This document shows, piece after piece, positions 10,826-19,579 of a stretch of DNA of 64,000 bases (its first letter is position 1; each line of letters starts with the position of its first letter). The notes below the pieces were generated by a model. That model saw only the letters and a program-made list of their open reading frames with translations, was not told where the DNA came from and did no database searches. The position numbers and the translations under genes were made by a program. The DNA lies in NCBI GenBank assembly GCA_963832725.1, contig CAWHVG010000005.1, positions 2,728,001-2,792,000 of the forward strand, given 5' to 3'. The DNA comes from JAEZBP01 sp963832725. GTDB lineage: Bacteria > Myxococcota_A > Polyangia > Polyangiales > Sandaracinaceae.

Positions 10826-11304
10826 GGCTCTCCCACGCGCGAGGCCGTGTCCGAGGCCGACTCTTCCTCCTCCTCATCCTCCGGCGAGAACATCAGCTCC
10901 TCGTCGCCCGCGTAGACCGACTCCTCGTCGAGCAGGAAGCCGGCCGCAGTCTTGGCCCAGTGCTGGCGCAAGATCGTGCCGTGGAGCGTCATGGTGCTCT
11001 GGTCGTACCAGGAGATCTCCACCATCGACGTGGCCGAGTCACTATCCGGAGCGATCACCAGGGCGCTGACCTCGGTGTCGGCGACGGCGACGCGATGGCC
11101 CCACTCGCGACGCGTCTCGATGAAGCGGTGCCGGAAACTCGGCACCACCTGCTGCGACGCCAGATCGATGCGGTTCCAGCGCGTCTCGTCGTTGAGCAGG
11201 TAGATCCGATCGCGGAGCTGCTGCGTCGGAGCGAGGTTGTTCAGGATGCAGCCGCCGAGCAGCGTGCTGGCGAGGAGCGCGAGGACGAAGAGCGAGCGGG
11301 GCAT
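10813..11304 (-). CDS. Putative envelope lipoprotein
   Basis: A 163-residue protein with lipoprotein signal MPRSLFVLALLASTLLGGC. The mature region begins with polar NNLAPTQQ and contains a beta-rich domain (SALVIAPDSDSATSMVEISW, TMTLHGTIL) and an acidic tail (PEDEEEEES). This resembles small conserved myxobacterial lipoproteins of unknown role; no motif points to a reaction. Convergent overlap of 13 bp with the upstream lipoprotein. Start supported by the signal peptide. Confidence 0.7.
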   Translation of the reverse strand: MPRSLFVLALLASTLLGGCILNNLAPTQQLRDRIYLLNDETRWNRIDLASQQVVPSFRHRFIETRREWGHRVAVADTEVSALVIAPDSDSATSMVEISWYDQSTMTLHGTILRQHWAKTAAGFLLDEESVYAGDEELMFSPEDEEEEESASDTASRVGEPYRG

Positions 11305-11359
11305 GCCCGCACGCTACGAACGAGGAGCACCTCGGGGCAAAAAAGCGGCGAAGCGAGGC

Positions 11360-11719
11360 TCAGCGACCTCGGAGCCCGGTCGACCCGTTCGGCATGCCGC
11401 CGACGGGATTACCCTCCTGCGGAGGCACCTTCAGCCCGAGCGCGAGGACGAGGGACATCGGCGTCGCGATCCCGACGACCAGGACCGATCCCGAGAAGAG
11501 CGCGCTCTTCACCGTCGTGATCAGCGCGACCCCGAGCGCCGTGTAGAGAGCCGAGATCGCGGTGGTCGCGAAGAGCGCCTTCTTCAGGCGACGCATCCGC
11601 AGGGCCTTCTGCGCGCGCTCTCGGGCCGAGCGCTCGGCCACCTCGGACATCTTCTCGTCCAGCCGCCGCTGGGCGACCTCGGCGGCCGGGAGCTCGGGCT
11701 TGCGATAGGGGTCGCTCAT
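11360..11719 (-). CDS. Small inner-membrane protein, two TM helices
   Basis: From ATG 11719 the 119-residue product has an Arg/Glu/Lys-rich amphipathic N-terminus (about 55 residues) and two hydrophobic helices (ALFATTAISALYTALGVAL and ALFSGSVLVVGIATPMSLV). A ribosome-binding site GGAGGG lies about 11 bp upstream. The start codon overlaps the stop of the preceding gene as ATGA (11716-11719), so the pair is probably translationally coupled. Unknown function. A longer upstream extension in this frame is antisense or shadow sequence. Confidence 0.65.
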   Translation of the reverse strand: MSDPYRKPELPAAEVAQRRLDEKMSEVAERSARERAQKALRMRRLKKALFATTAISALYTALGVALITTVKSALFSGSVLVVGIATPMSLVLALGLKVPPQEGNPVGGMPNGSTGLRGR

Positions 11720-12069
11720 CGAGTCGCCACCCTCCTTCGAGTGCGTACCACGAACACGCTCGACGCGAAGAACGCGAGCGCGGGGCAGAAGAGCGGCGCG
11801 CCCAGCTCGCGATCGACCATCGCCAGCACGACGACCGCCACGAGGACGATCAGTGACGCGATCGCCGCCGCCCACGCCATGCGATCGCGCCGGCGCTCCC
11901 GCTCGCGCTCTTCGGCCAAGAGAGCCCGCGTGATCTGCTCCACCCGAGCCCAGCTCGCCTCTCGCTCGCGGGCGAGAAGCGCCTCGGGCGTCGGCGCCGC
12001 GCTGCGGAAGGGCCCGCGCTCGGGATCGGGTTCCACCACGCGAGGATACGCGGGAGCGTAGCCATTCAC
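11716..12069 (-). CDS. Small inner-membrane protein, two TM helices
   Basis: A 117-residue protein with a polar, Arg/Glu-rich N-terminal half and two TM helices near the C-terminus (AWAAAIASLIVLVAVVVLA and PLFCPALAFFASSVFVV). It overlaps the downstream gene by 4 bp (ATGA). Both products share the layout of charged N-terminus plus two C-terminal helices, so they may form a complex; that is inference. No family recognised. Confidence 0.65.
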   Translation of the reverse strand: MNGYAPAYPRVVEPDPERGPFRSAAPTPEALLAREREASWARVEQITRALLAEERERERRRDRMAWAAAIASLIVLVAVVVLAMVDRELGAPLFCPALAFFASSVFVVRTRRRVATR

Positions 12070-12094
12070 CCTCGCTCGTGTGCCGGCTCCGAGC

Positions 12095-13465
12095 TCACAT
12101 CGCCTCGATGCTCAGCGTGTAGGGCCCCATCGCGTCGCCGGCGCCACGCACCTCGATGAACGACATCCCCGGTACGTTCTCGATCCGCGCCGGCGCGTCG
12201 GGCCCGGTCGCCATCATGATCAGGTTCTGCGCGTCGTCGTAGACGTAGAGATCGAGATCGTAGTGGCGCGCGTCGTAGTTGAGGCTGACCGCGTAGGTGC
12301 CCGCGTCGCGGATGACGAAGAAGTCCGGCTGCGCGCAGATCTTCCCGTCGATGTCGGCCGGCGTGACCTGCACCGCGTCGGCGAATGTCCCCTGATCCCA
12401 GAGCTCGCAGGCGATGTCGTAGTTGAAGCCGCCCTGAGGATTGAAGCGCCAACGCCAGGTCGTCGGTGTCCCGTCGAGGCTCGCGTCCACCCGCACCTCG
12501 TAGTCGGCGCGGGCCAGGCTCGTCCCCGGCTGCGGGATCATCGCCACGCTCCCTCCCACGTAGCCCATCTGCTCGTGCGGCGTCGGCCCGCCGTCGTAGT
12601 AGACGTGGATGAGCGGGACCTGCTCCATCGTGTCGAGGCGGGTCATCGTCCCCATCACGTCCGAGAGCGACCCCCAGTTGTTCACGCTGAGCGACGCGAT
12701 GGCGGCGCCGGAGGGACAGGGGCCGGAGAAGGGATCGGCGGTCGTCGGGCAGGGGCTCTCGTTCCCGCCGAACTGCCGGTCCGTGTGCTGGATGTCCGGC
12801 GCCGGCCACATGATCGGGTGCGGCGCGCGCACCGAGTCGTCCGTGCCCTGCCGGTAGAGCAAGCAGGCGTAACGGTCGCCGGGCGTGTAGTGGATACCGA
12901 CCGTCGACAGCCCCGGATGGACCAGCGGCAGCCGGTGGTAGAGCGTGTTGAGCCAGCCGTCGATGGCCGTGTCGACGTCGGGCTGACCGATCGAGAGCAC
13001 CGAGTCGATGCCCGCCTGATTGCCCTCCGCGCTCGCGTAGGGCTTGGTCATGTCTTCTTGGTGCTCGAGCTGCGGCGAGCCGAGCTCGGCCGAGAGCTGC
13101 TGCAGATACGCGATGTGCACCTGACAGCCGTGGGTCAGCATCGGATCTTCGGTGACAGGATCGAGCCCGAGCTGCGCCCGCCAGAAGTTCAGCCGCGCCA
13201 GCCCGTCGGCGACCACGTCGCCCGTCGGATCGGGCGCCGAGCCGTAGTAACAAACGTCCCTCTGATCGGCGTTGGCGAGCGAAGGACAGATGTCCATGTC
13301 GTTCGGGACGCCGTCGCCGTCGATGTCGTCGTCGGTGGGCGCCATGGGATCCGGATCCGGCACCCCGAGGACACCCATGCCTGCATCGGGACCGGTGCTA
13401 CCGGAGCCGTCACAGCCGGCCGCGAGCGCAAGGAGAGAAGCGAGGACCGTCAGGCGCAGCGGCAT
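12095..13465 (-). CDS. CAP-domain (SCP/PR1-like) lipoprotein
   Basis: ATG 13465 gives 456 residues. Lipoprotein signal (LALAAGC), an Asp/Gly/Pro linker and one thrombospondin-type-3-like calcium motif (DDDIDGDGVPNDMDICP) precede a CAP domain of about 150 residues. The CAP hallmarks are the opening helix (LARLNFWRAQLGLDPVTED), CQVHIAYLQQ, and the YHRLPLVHPGLSTVGIHY segment. A C-terminal beta domain (DYEVRVDASLDGT, YDLDLYVYDDAQN) resembles bacterial pre-peptidase-type domains. Probably surface-exposed; CAP proteins are secreted, with diverse and often unknown activities. Divergent from the next lipoprotein, 87 bp between starts. The same frame continues upstream to 14884, but only as antisense of that gene. 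Confidence 0.85.
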   Translation of the reverse strand: MPLRLTVLASLLALAAGCDGSGSTGPDAGMGVLGVPDPDPMAPTDDDIDGDGVPNDMDICPSLANADQRDVCYYGSAPDPTGDVVADGLARLNFWRAQLGLDPVTEDPMLTHGCQVHIAYLQQLSAELGSPQLEHQEDMTKPYASAEGNQAGIDSVLSIGQPDVDTAIDGWLNTLYHRLPLVHPGLSTVGIHYTPGDRYACLLYRQGTDDSVRAPHPIMWPAPDIQHTDRQFGGNESPCPTTADPFSGPCPSGAAIASLSVNNWGSLSDVMGTMTRLDTMEQVPLIHVYYDGGPTPHEQMGYVGGSVAMIPQPGTSLARADYEVRVDASLDGTPTTWRWRFNPQGGFNYDIACELWDQGTFADAVQVTPADIDGKICAQPDFFVIRDAGTYAVSLNYDARHYDLDLYVYDDAQNLIMMATGPDAPARIENVPGMSFIEVRGAGDAMGPYTLSIEAM

Positions 13466-13552
13466 GGGGCGCGAGTGTAGTGAACACGCCCCGAACGGGC
13501 ACCCGATATTCCGCGGACGCCACCGGCCGCGAGCTGTCATACCATCGCCATC

Positions 13553-14710
13553 ATGCGCGCACTCTCTCGGACCCTCGGGCTCATCGCCATCGCTCTCGCC
13601 GTCGGCTGCGGCGGCGGCTCCTCCCAGCACGACGACGCGGGCCACGGCCACGGCCACGACGCCGGCGGCGCGGCCGACGCCTCGCGCCCGGCCGACGCCT
13701 CGCAGCCCTCCGGCGACGCCTCGCAGCCTTCCGGCGACGCCGGCCCGCGCGCGGACGGAGGCGGCGGCACCAGGGACGGAGGCGGCACCACCCCCGGTGC
13801 GGGCACGGTCCTGGCTGGCTGCGACATCTTCCCGGCCGACAACCCGTGGAACCAGGACGTCTCCTCGCTCCCGCTGCACCCGCGGGCAGCACAAATCCTC
13901 GCCCAGATGAACCCCACGCGCGGCCTCCACCCCGACTGGGGCAACTGGTCGACCGATCATTACGGGATCCCGTGGGCGAGCGGCATGGGCGCGCCCGCGC
14001 TCCCGATCACCTGGACCGCGTCGTGGGGCCCGACCGAGAGCGACATGCTCGCCTGCCCGGGAGGCGGCGGCGACTTCTGCTACCCGATCCCTTCTGACGC
14101 GCCGATCGAGGGTGGCTCCGGCGCCGCGACGGACGCCGACCGCCACGTCCTCTACCTCGACACGAGCGGCGCGCCGAGCGACTGCACCCTCTACGAGCTC
14201 TACAACGCCCAGAACTTCTCGGGCGGCGGCTGGACCGCGGCCAACGGCGCCATCTTCCACCTGGGCAGCAACGACCTCCGCCCCGAGGGTTGGACCAGCG
14301 CCGACGCAGCGGGCCTGCCCATCCTCCCGGGATTGGTGCGCGTCGACGAAGTGATGGCGGGCGAGATCCACCACGCCATGCGCTTCACCATGCAGCACAG
14401 CGCCCGCGCCTACATCCACCCGGCGACCCATGCCGCCGGCCGCAGCGGAACCGATCTCCCGCCGATGGGCCTGCGCCTGCGCTTGCGCGCCGACTACCCC
14501 GTCGACAGCGCCCCCGCGTCGGCCCAGGTCATCCTCCGCGCCATGCAGACCTACGGCCTCATCCTCGCCGACAACGGAAGCGACTGGTACATCAGCGGCG
14601 ACAGCGACGACCGCTGGGACGCCATCATCGACGACGTCATCAGCGGCCTCCGCGACGTCCACGGCAGCGACTTCGAGGTCCTCGACACAGGCGCGTCGAT
14701 GCCGCAGTGA
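13553..14710 (+). CDS. Secreted lipoprotein with His/Asp/Gly-rich linker
   Basis: A 385-residue protein: signal peptide with lipobox AVGC, then about 55 residues of low-complexity linker (HGHGHDAGG, repeated PSGDASQ), then a globular domain of about 290 residues. The domain has landmarks CDIFPADNPWNQDVS, GLHPDWG, EIHHAMRFTM, PPMGLRLRLR and YGLILADNGSDWYISG. I recall this domain from uncharacterised secreted bacterial proteins but cannot name a reaction. The His-rich linker could bind metal. Transcribed away from the CAP-domain lipoprotein. Confidence 0.8.
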   Translation: MRALSRTLGLIAIALAVGCGGGSSQHDDAGHGHGHDAGGAADASRPADASQPSGDASQPSGDAGPRADGGGGTRDGGGTTPGAGTVLAGCDIFPADNPWNQDVSSLPLHPRAAQILAQMNPTRGLHPDWGNWSTDHYGIPWASGMGAPALPITWTASWGPTESDMLACPGGGGDFCYPIPSDAPIEGGSGAATDADRHVLYLDTSGAPSDCTLYELYNAQNFSGGGWTAANGAIFHLGSNDLRPEGWTSADAAGLPILPGLVRVDEVMAGEIHHAMRFTMQHSARAYIHPATHAAGRSGTDLPPMGLRLRLRADYPVDSAPASAQVILRAMQTYGLILADNGSDWYISGDSDDRWDAIIDDVISGLRDVHGSDFEVLDTGASMPQ

Positions 14711-14736
14711 GGATCGGCTCGCCGTGCGGTCGGTGC

Positions 14737-16101
14737 TCAGCGCTTGCTGTGCAGGCCGTGTCGGACCGCGAGCTTGTAGAGGTACTTGCGGTCCATGTCG
14801 GCGGCGCGGGCGGCGGCGGAGATGTTGCCGCCGCAGCGGTCGAGCAGCCACGCGATGTACTTCTTCTCGAAGAGGGCTTCCCACTCCGACTTGGTGTCGC
14901 GGTAGCTCTTGCCCTCCTCGAACACCGGCAGGTCGTCTTCTTCTCCCTTCGTCGGCGCGGTGCCGGCGAAGGGCATGGTCGACAGCTCCACGACGTCGCG
15001 GCCCGTCGCGCGCGCCAGGTACGCGGCCCGCTCGAGCACGTTGCGGAGCTCGCGCACGTTCCCCGGCCAGTCGTGCGCCTTGAGCGCGTCGACGGCTTCC
15101 GGTGAGATGCGGGTCGGCGTGGAGGGATCGAGGTCGGCGAGCGAGGCGAGCAGCGCCTCCACCAACACCGGGATGTCGTCACGCCGCTCCCGCAGGGCGG
15201 GCAGCTCAATCGGCACCACGGCCAGCCGGAAGAAGAGGTCCTCGCGGAACTTTCCCCGCTCGACCTCCATCTTCAGGTTCCGCTTCGACGCCGCGATCAC
15301 CCGGATGTCCACGCGGATGCTCTGGTTGCCGCCCACCCGCCGGATGGCGCGCTGCTCCAGCACGCGCAGGAGCTTCGGCTGCAGATCGAGCGGCAGCTCG
15401 CCGATCTCGTCCAGAAACAGCGTGCCGCCGTTGGCCAGCTCGAACGCGCCCTGCCGCGTCGCCACCGCGCCCGTGAACGAGCCCTTCTCGTGCCCGAAGA
15501 GCTCGCTCTCGATCAGCGAGCCGACCACCGCGCCGCAGTCGACGACGATGAAGGGCTTGCCGGACCGCGGGCCCTCGGCGTGGATGCTCCGCGCCAGGAC
15601 GTCTTTGCCGGTCCCCGTCTCACCGCCGATCAGCACCGTGGCGTCGGTCGGTCCGAGCCGCTCGAGCAGCCCGAACACCTGCCGCATCGCCACCGACTGT
15701 CCGGTCACTTCGCCGTATCGGCTCTGATCGCTCGGCAGGATCTCGATGCGCTCCGAGAAGGGGCGCACCTTGAGCTCGACCTTGCCGACGGTGATCACCG
15801 CGCCGGGCTTGAGCCAGGCCTCCTTGATCTCCGCGCCGTCGAGCAGGGTGCCGTTCGTCGAGCCCAGGTCGTGGAGGAGGTATCCGCGATGGTCGCGGGT
15901 GATCTCGCAGTGGGCCCGGGAGACGGTCTCGTCGGGGAGGACCAGGTCGTTCTCCTTGCTCTTGCCGATCCTGAAGAGCTCGCCCTCGATGATCTGCTCG
16001 CGACCGCGCTCGGGACCGCTGAGGATCACCAGCGCGCAGCGGGGCAGCTCGAGCACTCGGGGATCCCCGACGTGCGCGGTGCGAGGCTCGAGACCGGTCA
16101 A
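14737..16101 (-). CDS. FHA-domain sigma-54-dependent transcriptional activator
   Basis: A 454-residue regulator. Residues about 25-112 form an FHA phosphothreonine-binding domain (FRIGKSKENDL, SRAHCEI, LGSTNGT). Residues about 130-365 are the AAA+ sigma-54 activator domain: Walker A GETGTGKD at 160-167, the sigma-54 contact loop GSFTGA at 207-212 (Ser where GAFTGA has Ala), Walker B LFLDEIGE and GNVRELRN. The C-terminus is a Fis-type helix-turn-helix (GGNISAAARAADMDRKYLYK). In myxobacteria such proteins couple Ser/Thr kinase signalling to sigma-54 promoters. Its ATG overlaps the stop of the upstream membrane protein (ATGA), so they are co-translated. Confidence 0.93.
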   Translation of the reverse strand: MTGLEPRTAHVGDPRVLELPRCALVILSGPERGREQIIEGELFRIGKSKENDLVLPDETVSRAHCEITRDHRGYLLHDLGSTNGTLLDGAEIKEAWLKPGAVITVGKVELKVRPFSERIEILPSDQSRYGEVTGQSVAMRQVFGLLERLGPTDATVLIGGETGTGKDVLARSIHAEGPRSGKPFIVVDCGAVVGSLIESELFGHEKGSFTGAVATRQGAFELANGGTLFLDEIGELPLDLQPKLLRVLEQRAIRRVGGNQSIRVDIRVIAASKRNLKMEVERGKFREDLFFRLAVVPIELPALRERRDDIPVLVEALLASLADLDPSTPTRISPEAVDALKAHDWPGNVRELRNVLERAAYLARATGRDVVELSTMPFAGTAPTKGEEDDLPVFEEGKSYRDTKSEWEALFEKKYIAWLLDRCGGNISAAARAADMDRKYLYKLAVRHGLHSKR

Positions 16102-16499
16102 GACGCCTCCAACGAGAGGTGGATGACGCCGTCGCCCGGCGCCTTCAGGTGGCCGGACAGTGCGCGCCGATCCCCGCTTCGGTCCACCAGTGTGACGGAA
16201 ACGTCATACTCGCCCGGGCTCAGATCGAGCGTGTCGCGCACCGACGCCGGCGCGCCGTTCGGCCAGCGCCGCGTGATGGAGCGCACGGGCTCGTCGTCCT
16301 GCCAGTAGTCGATCCGCGCCTCCGTCACCTCGGCGTGACCGGCGCCGAGCGGCACGTCGACCTGCACCGCGCGCGGGATGGCGCTGCCGATCTGAACGAT
16401 CACCGCGGCCACGAAAATGCCCAGAACCAGGGTGGAAAGGCGCCGCCGGTGCTTCTGGAAGAGGGCCGCGAGGCGCGAGACGAGCGGGTGCTTCGCCAT
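16098..16499 (-). CDS. Small membrane-anchored protein coupled to the FHA regulator
   Basis: A 133-residue protein with a basic N-terminus (KHRRR), one TM helix (LVLGIFVAAVIVQIGSAIP, about residues 24-43) and an extracytoplasmic beta-rich domain of about 85 residues (ARIDYWQDDEPVRSITRRWP, LSPGEYDVSVTLVDR) with an Ig- or carboxypeptidase-regulatory-like look. The 4-bp overlap with the downstream activator suggests a shared operon and possibly a shared pathway. Function unknown. Confidence 0.7.
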   Translation of the reverse strand: MAKHPLVSRLAALFQKHRRRLSTLVLGIFVAAVIVQIGSAIPRAVQVDVPLGAGHAEVTEARIDYWQDDEPVRSITRRWPNGAPASVRDTLDLSPGEYDVSVTLVDRSGDRRALSGHLKAPGDGVIHLSLEAS

Positions 16500-16727
16500 G
16501 AGAGCCCGAGTCTAGCGCAACGCGGGGGCGCCGGCCCCCAGCGGCGGATCCTCCCGGCGAGGTGTGACGGACGGGATCGGTGGCCGGACCGTGGCTACAT
16601 TTGGATCAGGCGTGCAATCCTTGTCCACCAGATACGAGGGTGATAGCGTCACTAGCCCAATCCTTGCAAGGCAAGGCGCGGTCGTGATCGAAGCGCTCCC
16701 GAACGTGCCGTGGAAGTGCCGGCGGAG

Positions 16728-16743
16728 CCCACGAAATCGTGGG
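16728..16743. promoter_or_regulatory. Small hairpin in the rel/spoT leader
   Basis: CCCACG-AAAT-CGTGGG forms a perfect 6-bp stem with a 4-base loop, ending 32 bp before the rel/spoT ATG at 16776. No T-run follows, so it is not a standard terminator. It could be an operator or an mRNA leader structure; the role is inferred only from position. Confidence 0.3.
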
Positions 16744-16775
16744 TCTCATCGACCGGAGCGAGCGCAGTCGTAGGT

Positions 16776-18929
16776 ATGGTGCGGCTGACCGACATCGTAG
16801 ACAAGGTCAAGAGCTACCACCCGGCGGCCGACGTCGATCTGATCAACAAGGCCTACGTGTACTCGGCCAAGATGCACGAGGGCCAGCTCAGGAAGTCGGG
16901 CGACCCCTACTTCATCCACCCCGTCAGCGTCGCGCACATCATCGCCGACATGCGCCTGGACGCCGCCAGCATCTGCGCGGCGCTCCTGCACGACGTGGTG
17001 GAGGACACGCAGGCCACCACCGAGGACCTCGCCGGGCTCTTCGGCGAGGAGGTCGCGTTCCTGGTCGACGGGGTGACCAAGCTCGGCCGCATCAACTTCA
17101 GCTGCAAGGAGGACCAGCAGGCCGAGAGCTTCCGCAAGATGCTCGTGGCCATGGCGCGCGACATCCGCGTCTTGCTGGTCAAGCTGGCCGACCGCCTCGA
17201 CAACATGCGGACGCTCCAGCACATGAAGCAGGACAAGCAGGAGCGGATCGCGCAGGAGACCCTCGACATCTACGCGCCGCTCGCGGGCCGGCTCGGCATC
17301 TACTGGCTCAAGAGCGAGCTCGAGGACCTCAGCTTCAAGTACCTGTACCCCGACGCGTACGCGGAGATCAGCCGCAAGGCGAAGAAGGTCGCCCGCGACC
17401 GCGACAAGTACATCGGCGACGTCACCCGCCGGCTGAGCAAGATGCTCGTCGAGCGCGGGTTCGCCGTCGACGTCGGCGGGCGGGTCAAGCACCGCTACTC
17501 GATCTGGCGGAAGATGCGCCAGAACAACTGCGAGTTCGAGCAGGTCCACGACTTCGTGGCCTTCCGCGTGATCATGGAGACGGTGTCGGACTGCTACGCG
17601 GCGCTCGGCGTCGTGCACTCGCAGTGGACGCCGATCCCGGGCCGCTTCAAGGACTACATCGCGCTGCCCAAGCCGAACATGTACCAGTCGCTCCACACGA
17701 CGGTCATCGGCCCGGGCCAGCGGCGCATCGAGGTGCAGATCCGGACCCAGGACATGCACCGCACGGCCGAGTACGGCATCGCGGCGCACTGGAAGTACAA
17801 GGAGCGCACGGGCGGGCTCGACGCCAAGGACGCGGCGCAGTTCGCGTGGCTGCGCCAGCTCATGGAGTTCCAGCAGGAGGTCAGCGATCCGGCCGAGTTC
17901 CTCGACTCGGTGAAGGTCGACCTCTTCAACGACGAGGTCTACGTCTTCACGCCCGCCGGCGAGCTGAAGGTCTTCCCGCGCGGCGCGACGCCGGTCGACT
18001 TCGCCTACGCGATCCACTCGGAGGTCGGCCACCACTGCGCCGGCGCCCGGGTGAACGGCGCCATCGTCCCGCTCCGCTACAAGTTGCACAACGGCGACAC
18101 GCTGGAGATCATCACCAGCCCGCAGCAGCAGCCGAGCAACGACTGGCTCGACTTCGTGGCCACCGGCCGCGCCCGCTCGCGGATCCGCACCTTCATCCGC
18201 TCGGAGGAACGGAAGAGCGCCATCAAGCTCGGGCGCGAGCTGCTCGAGCGCTCCTTCCACAAGGAAGACACCAGCTTCTCGCGCTGGTTCAAGAAGCCCA
18301 ACGAGGTCGAGCGCGTCGCCACCCACTTCAAGGTGACGACGGCGGACGAGCTCTTCGCGCAGGTCGGCTACGGCCGTCTCGCCGCCAGCGAGGTCTACGA
18401 CGTCGCCGTGCCGCGCGAGGATCCGGCCGAGCGCGAGAGCTTGCGGCCGAGCTTCTTCGAGAAGACGGTCCGCCGCGTCACCGGCAAGGACGGCAACCAG
18501 GGCATCCGCATCGACGACGTCGACGACATCCTGGTCCGCTTCGCCAAGTGCTGTAACCCGCTGCCCGGCGACGCGATCACCGGCTGGATCAGCCGCGGGC
18601 GTGGCGTGACCGTGCACCGCCGCGGTTGCCCCAAGGCGATGGAGCTCGATCCGGAACGCCGGATCGAGGTCTCGTGGTCCGACGCGGCCAAGGTCGAGCG
18701 GCCGGTGTCGTTGCGGATCGCCACGGCGGATCGCCCCGGCATCCTCGCCAACGTGAGCGCAGCGTTCACGGACGCCGGCGTGAACATCCAAGAGGCGAAC
18801 TGCAGGGTCGGCGAGGACGGCGGCGCGCAGAACATCTTCCAGTTCGCCGTCAGCGACGTGGCCAAGCTGCGCTCGCTGATGCGGAAGATCAGCCAGATCG
18901 ACGGCGTCTACGACGTCGAGCGGACCTGA
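16776..18929 (+). CDS. rel/spoT: Bifunctional (p)ppGpp synthetase/hydrolase
   Basis: A 717-residue long RSH protein that makes and degrades the stringent-response alarmone (p)ppGpp. The HD hydrolase domain (about 25-180) retains its catalytic set: FIHPV with His48 and LLHDVVEDT with His72-Asp73 and the ED pair. This predicts an active hydrolase, unlike RelA. The synthetase domain (about 235-345) has RFKDYIALPKPNMYQSLH and EVQIRT. TGS follows (VYVFTPAGELKVFPRG, about 393-455), then a conserved Cys pair (AKCCNPLPGD) and a C-terminal ACT domain (LRIATADRPGILANVSAAF). The ATG at 16776 fits the family N-terminus better than the upstream in-frame start at 16710. Confidence 0.95.
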   Translation: MVRLTDIVDKVKSYHPAADVDLINKAYVYSAKMHEGQLRKSGDPYFIHPVSVAHIIADMRLDAASICAALLHDVVEDTQATTEDLAGLFGEEVAFLVDGVTKLGRINFSCKEDQQAESFRKMLVAMARDIRVLLVKLADRLDNMRTLQHMKQDKQERIAQETLDIYAPLAGRLGIYWLKSELEDLSFKYLYPDAYAEISRKAKKVARDRDKYIGDVTRRLSKMLVERGFAVDVGGRVKHRYSIWRKMRQNNCEFEQVHDFVAFRVIMETVSDCYAALGVVHSQWTPIPGRFKDYIALPKPNMYQSLHTTVIGPGQRRIEVQIRTQDMHRTAEYGIAAHWKYKERTGGLDAKDAAQFAWLRQLMEFQQEVSDPAEFLDSVKVDLFNDEVYVFTPAGELKVFPRGATPVDFAYAIHSEVGHHCAGARVNGAIVPLRYKLHNGDTLEIITSPQQQPSNDWLDFVATGRARSRIRTFIRSEERKSAIKLGRELLERSFHKEDTSFSRWFKKPNEVERVATHFKVTTADELFAQVGYGRLAASEVYDVAVPREDPAERESLRPSFFEKTVRRVTGKDGNQGIRIDDVDDILVRFAKCCNPLPGDAITGWISRGRGVTVHRRGCPKAMELDPERRIEVSWSDAAKVERPVSLRIATADRPGILANVSAAFTDAGVNIQEANCRVGEDGGAQNIFQFAVSDVAKLRSLMRKISQIDGVYDVERT

Positions 18930-19003
18930 GGTCGGGGCTCCCGCCGAGGCTCCTCGCGGGTCCGCATGGAAGGTCGCGCTTCGTGCTTAGATCCCTTGTC
19001 GGA

Positions 19004-19285
19004 ATGGCCCATCGCACGACGACACCGGTGCAACGCGTGGACCTGCTGCTCGTGCAAGCCGAGCGCTTCGCCGAGCTGACGGCGAACGAGGAAGCGATCG
19101 CGAGGGCGCGGCAAGTGATGGCCTACGCGGAGCTGGAGCGCGCTCGCACGACCGACCCGCACCTGACGGCCGCGCTCGAGATGCGGGGGCGCGTGGCCGA
19201 AGCGCTGATCGCGCGGCTGACGGAGAGGCCGGCCCGTGTCGAGGTGCATGCCGAGGACGCGGCGGTGCCGGAGAGCTGGAGCTGA
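19004..19285 (+). CDS. Small helical hypothetical protein
   Basis: From ATG 19004, 93 residues, mostly alpha-helical and Ala/Arg/Glu-rich (EEAIARARQVMAYAELERAR). No signal, TM or known motif. The longer upstream frame is an out-of-frame shadow of rel/spoT. Codon use is GC3-rich like its neighbours. It lies 74 bp after rel/spoT on the same strand and could be co-transcribed. Modest confidence that it is translated. Confidence 0.45.
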   Translation: MAHRTTTPVQRVDLLLVQAERFAELTANEEAIARARQVMAYAELERARTTDPHLTAALEMRGRVAEALIARLTERPARVEVHAEDAAVPESWS

Positions 19286-19579
19286 GGGTCCGGCGTGAAA
19301 TCTCCGCTCTCCCGGCGGTCGCGACCTGGCCGTTCGTCGCGGTGCGTTCACACGCCCCGTCATCGCCTTCGACCGTCTCGGTCACGGGGCGCGCTTCGAA
19401 TCCGTCGACGACCCGGGCGCCGGACTGCGGAGCTCGCCCGTCTCGCCGGCCCGATCGAGGCGGCTGTCGAAGGAACCGATGGCCGCGCCGCGTCGACTGC
19501 GTGCCGGTGCCGAGCGGGAGGCGGCGTACACGATGGGCGCGCGGCCGGTGGAGGAGCGGATCGCCGCACCGAGCCGAGC

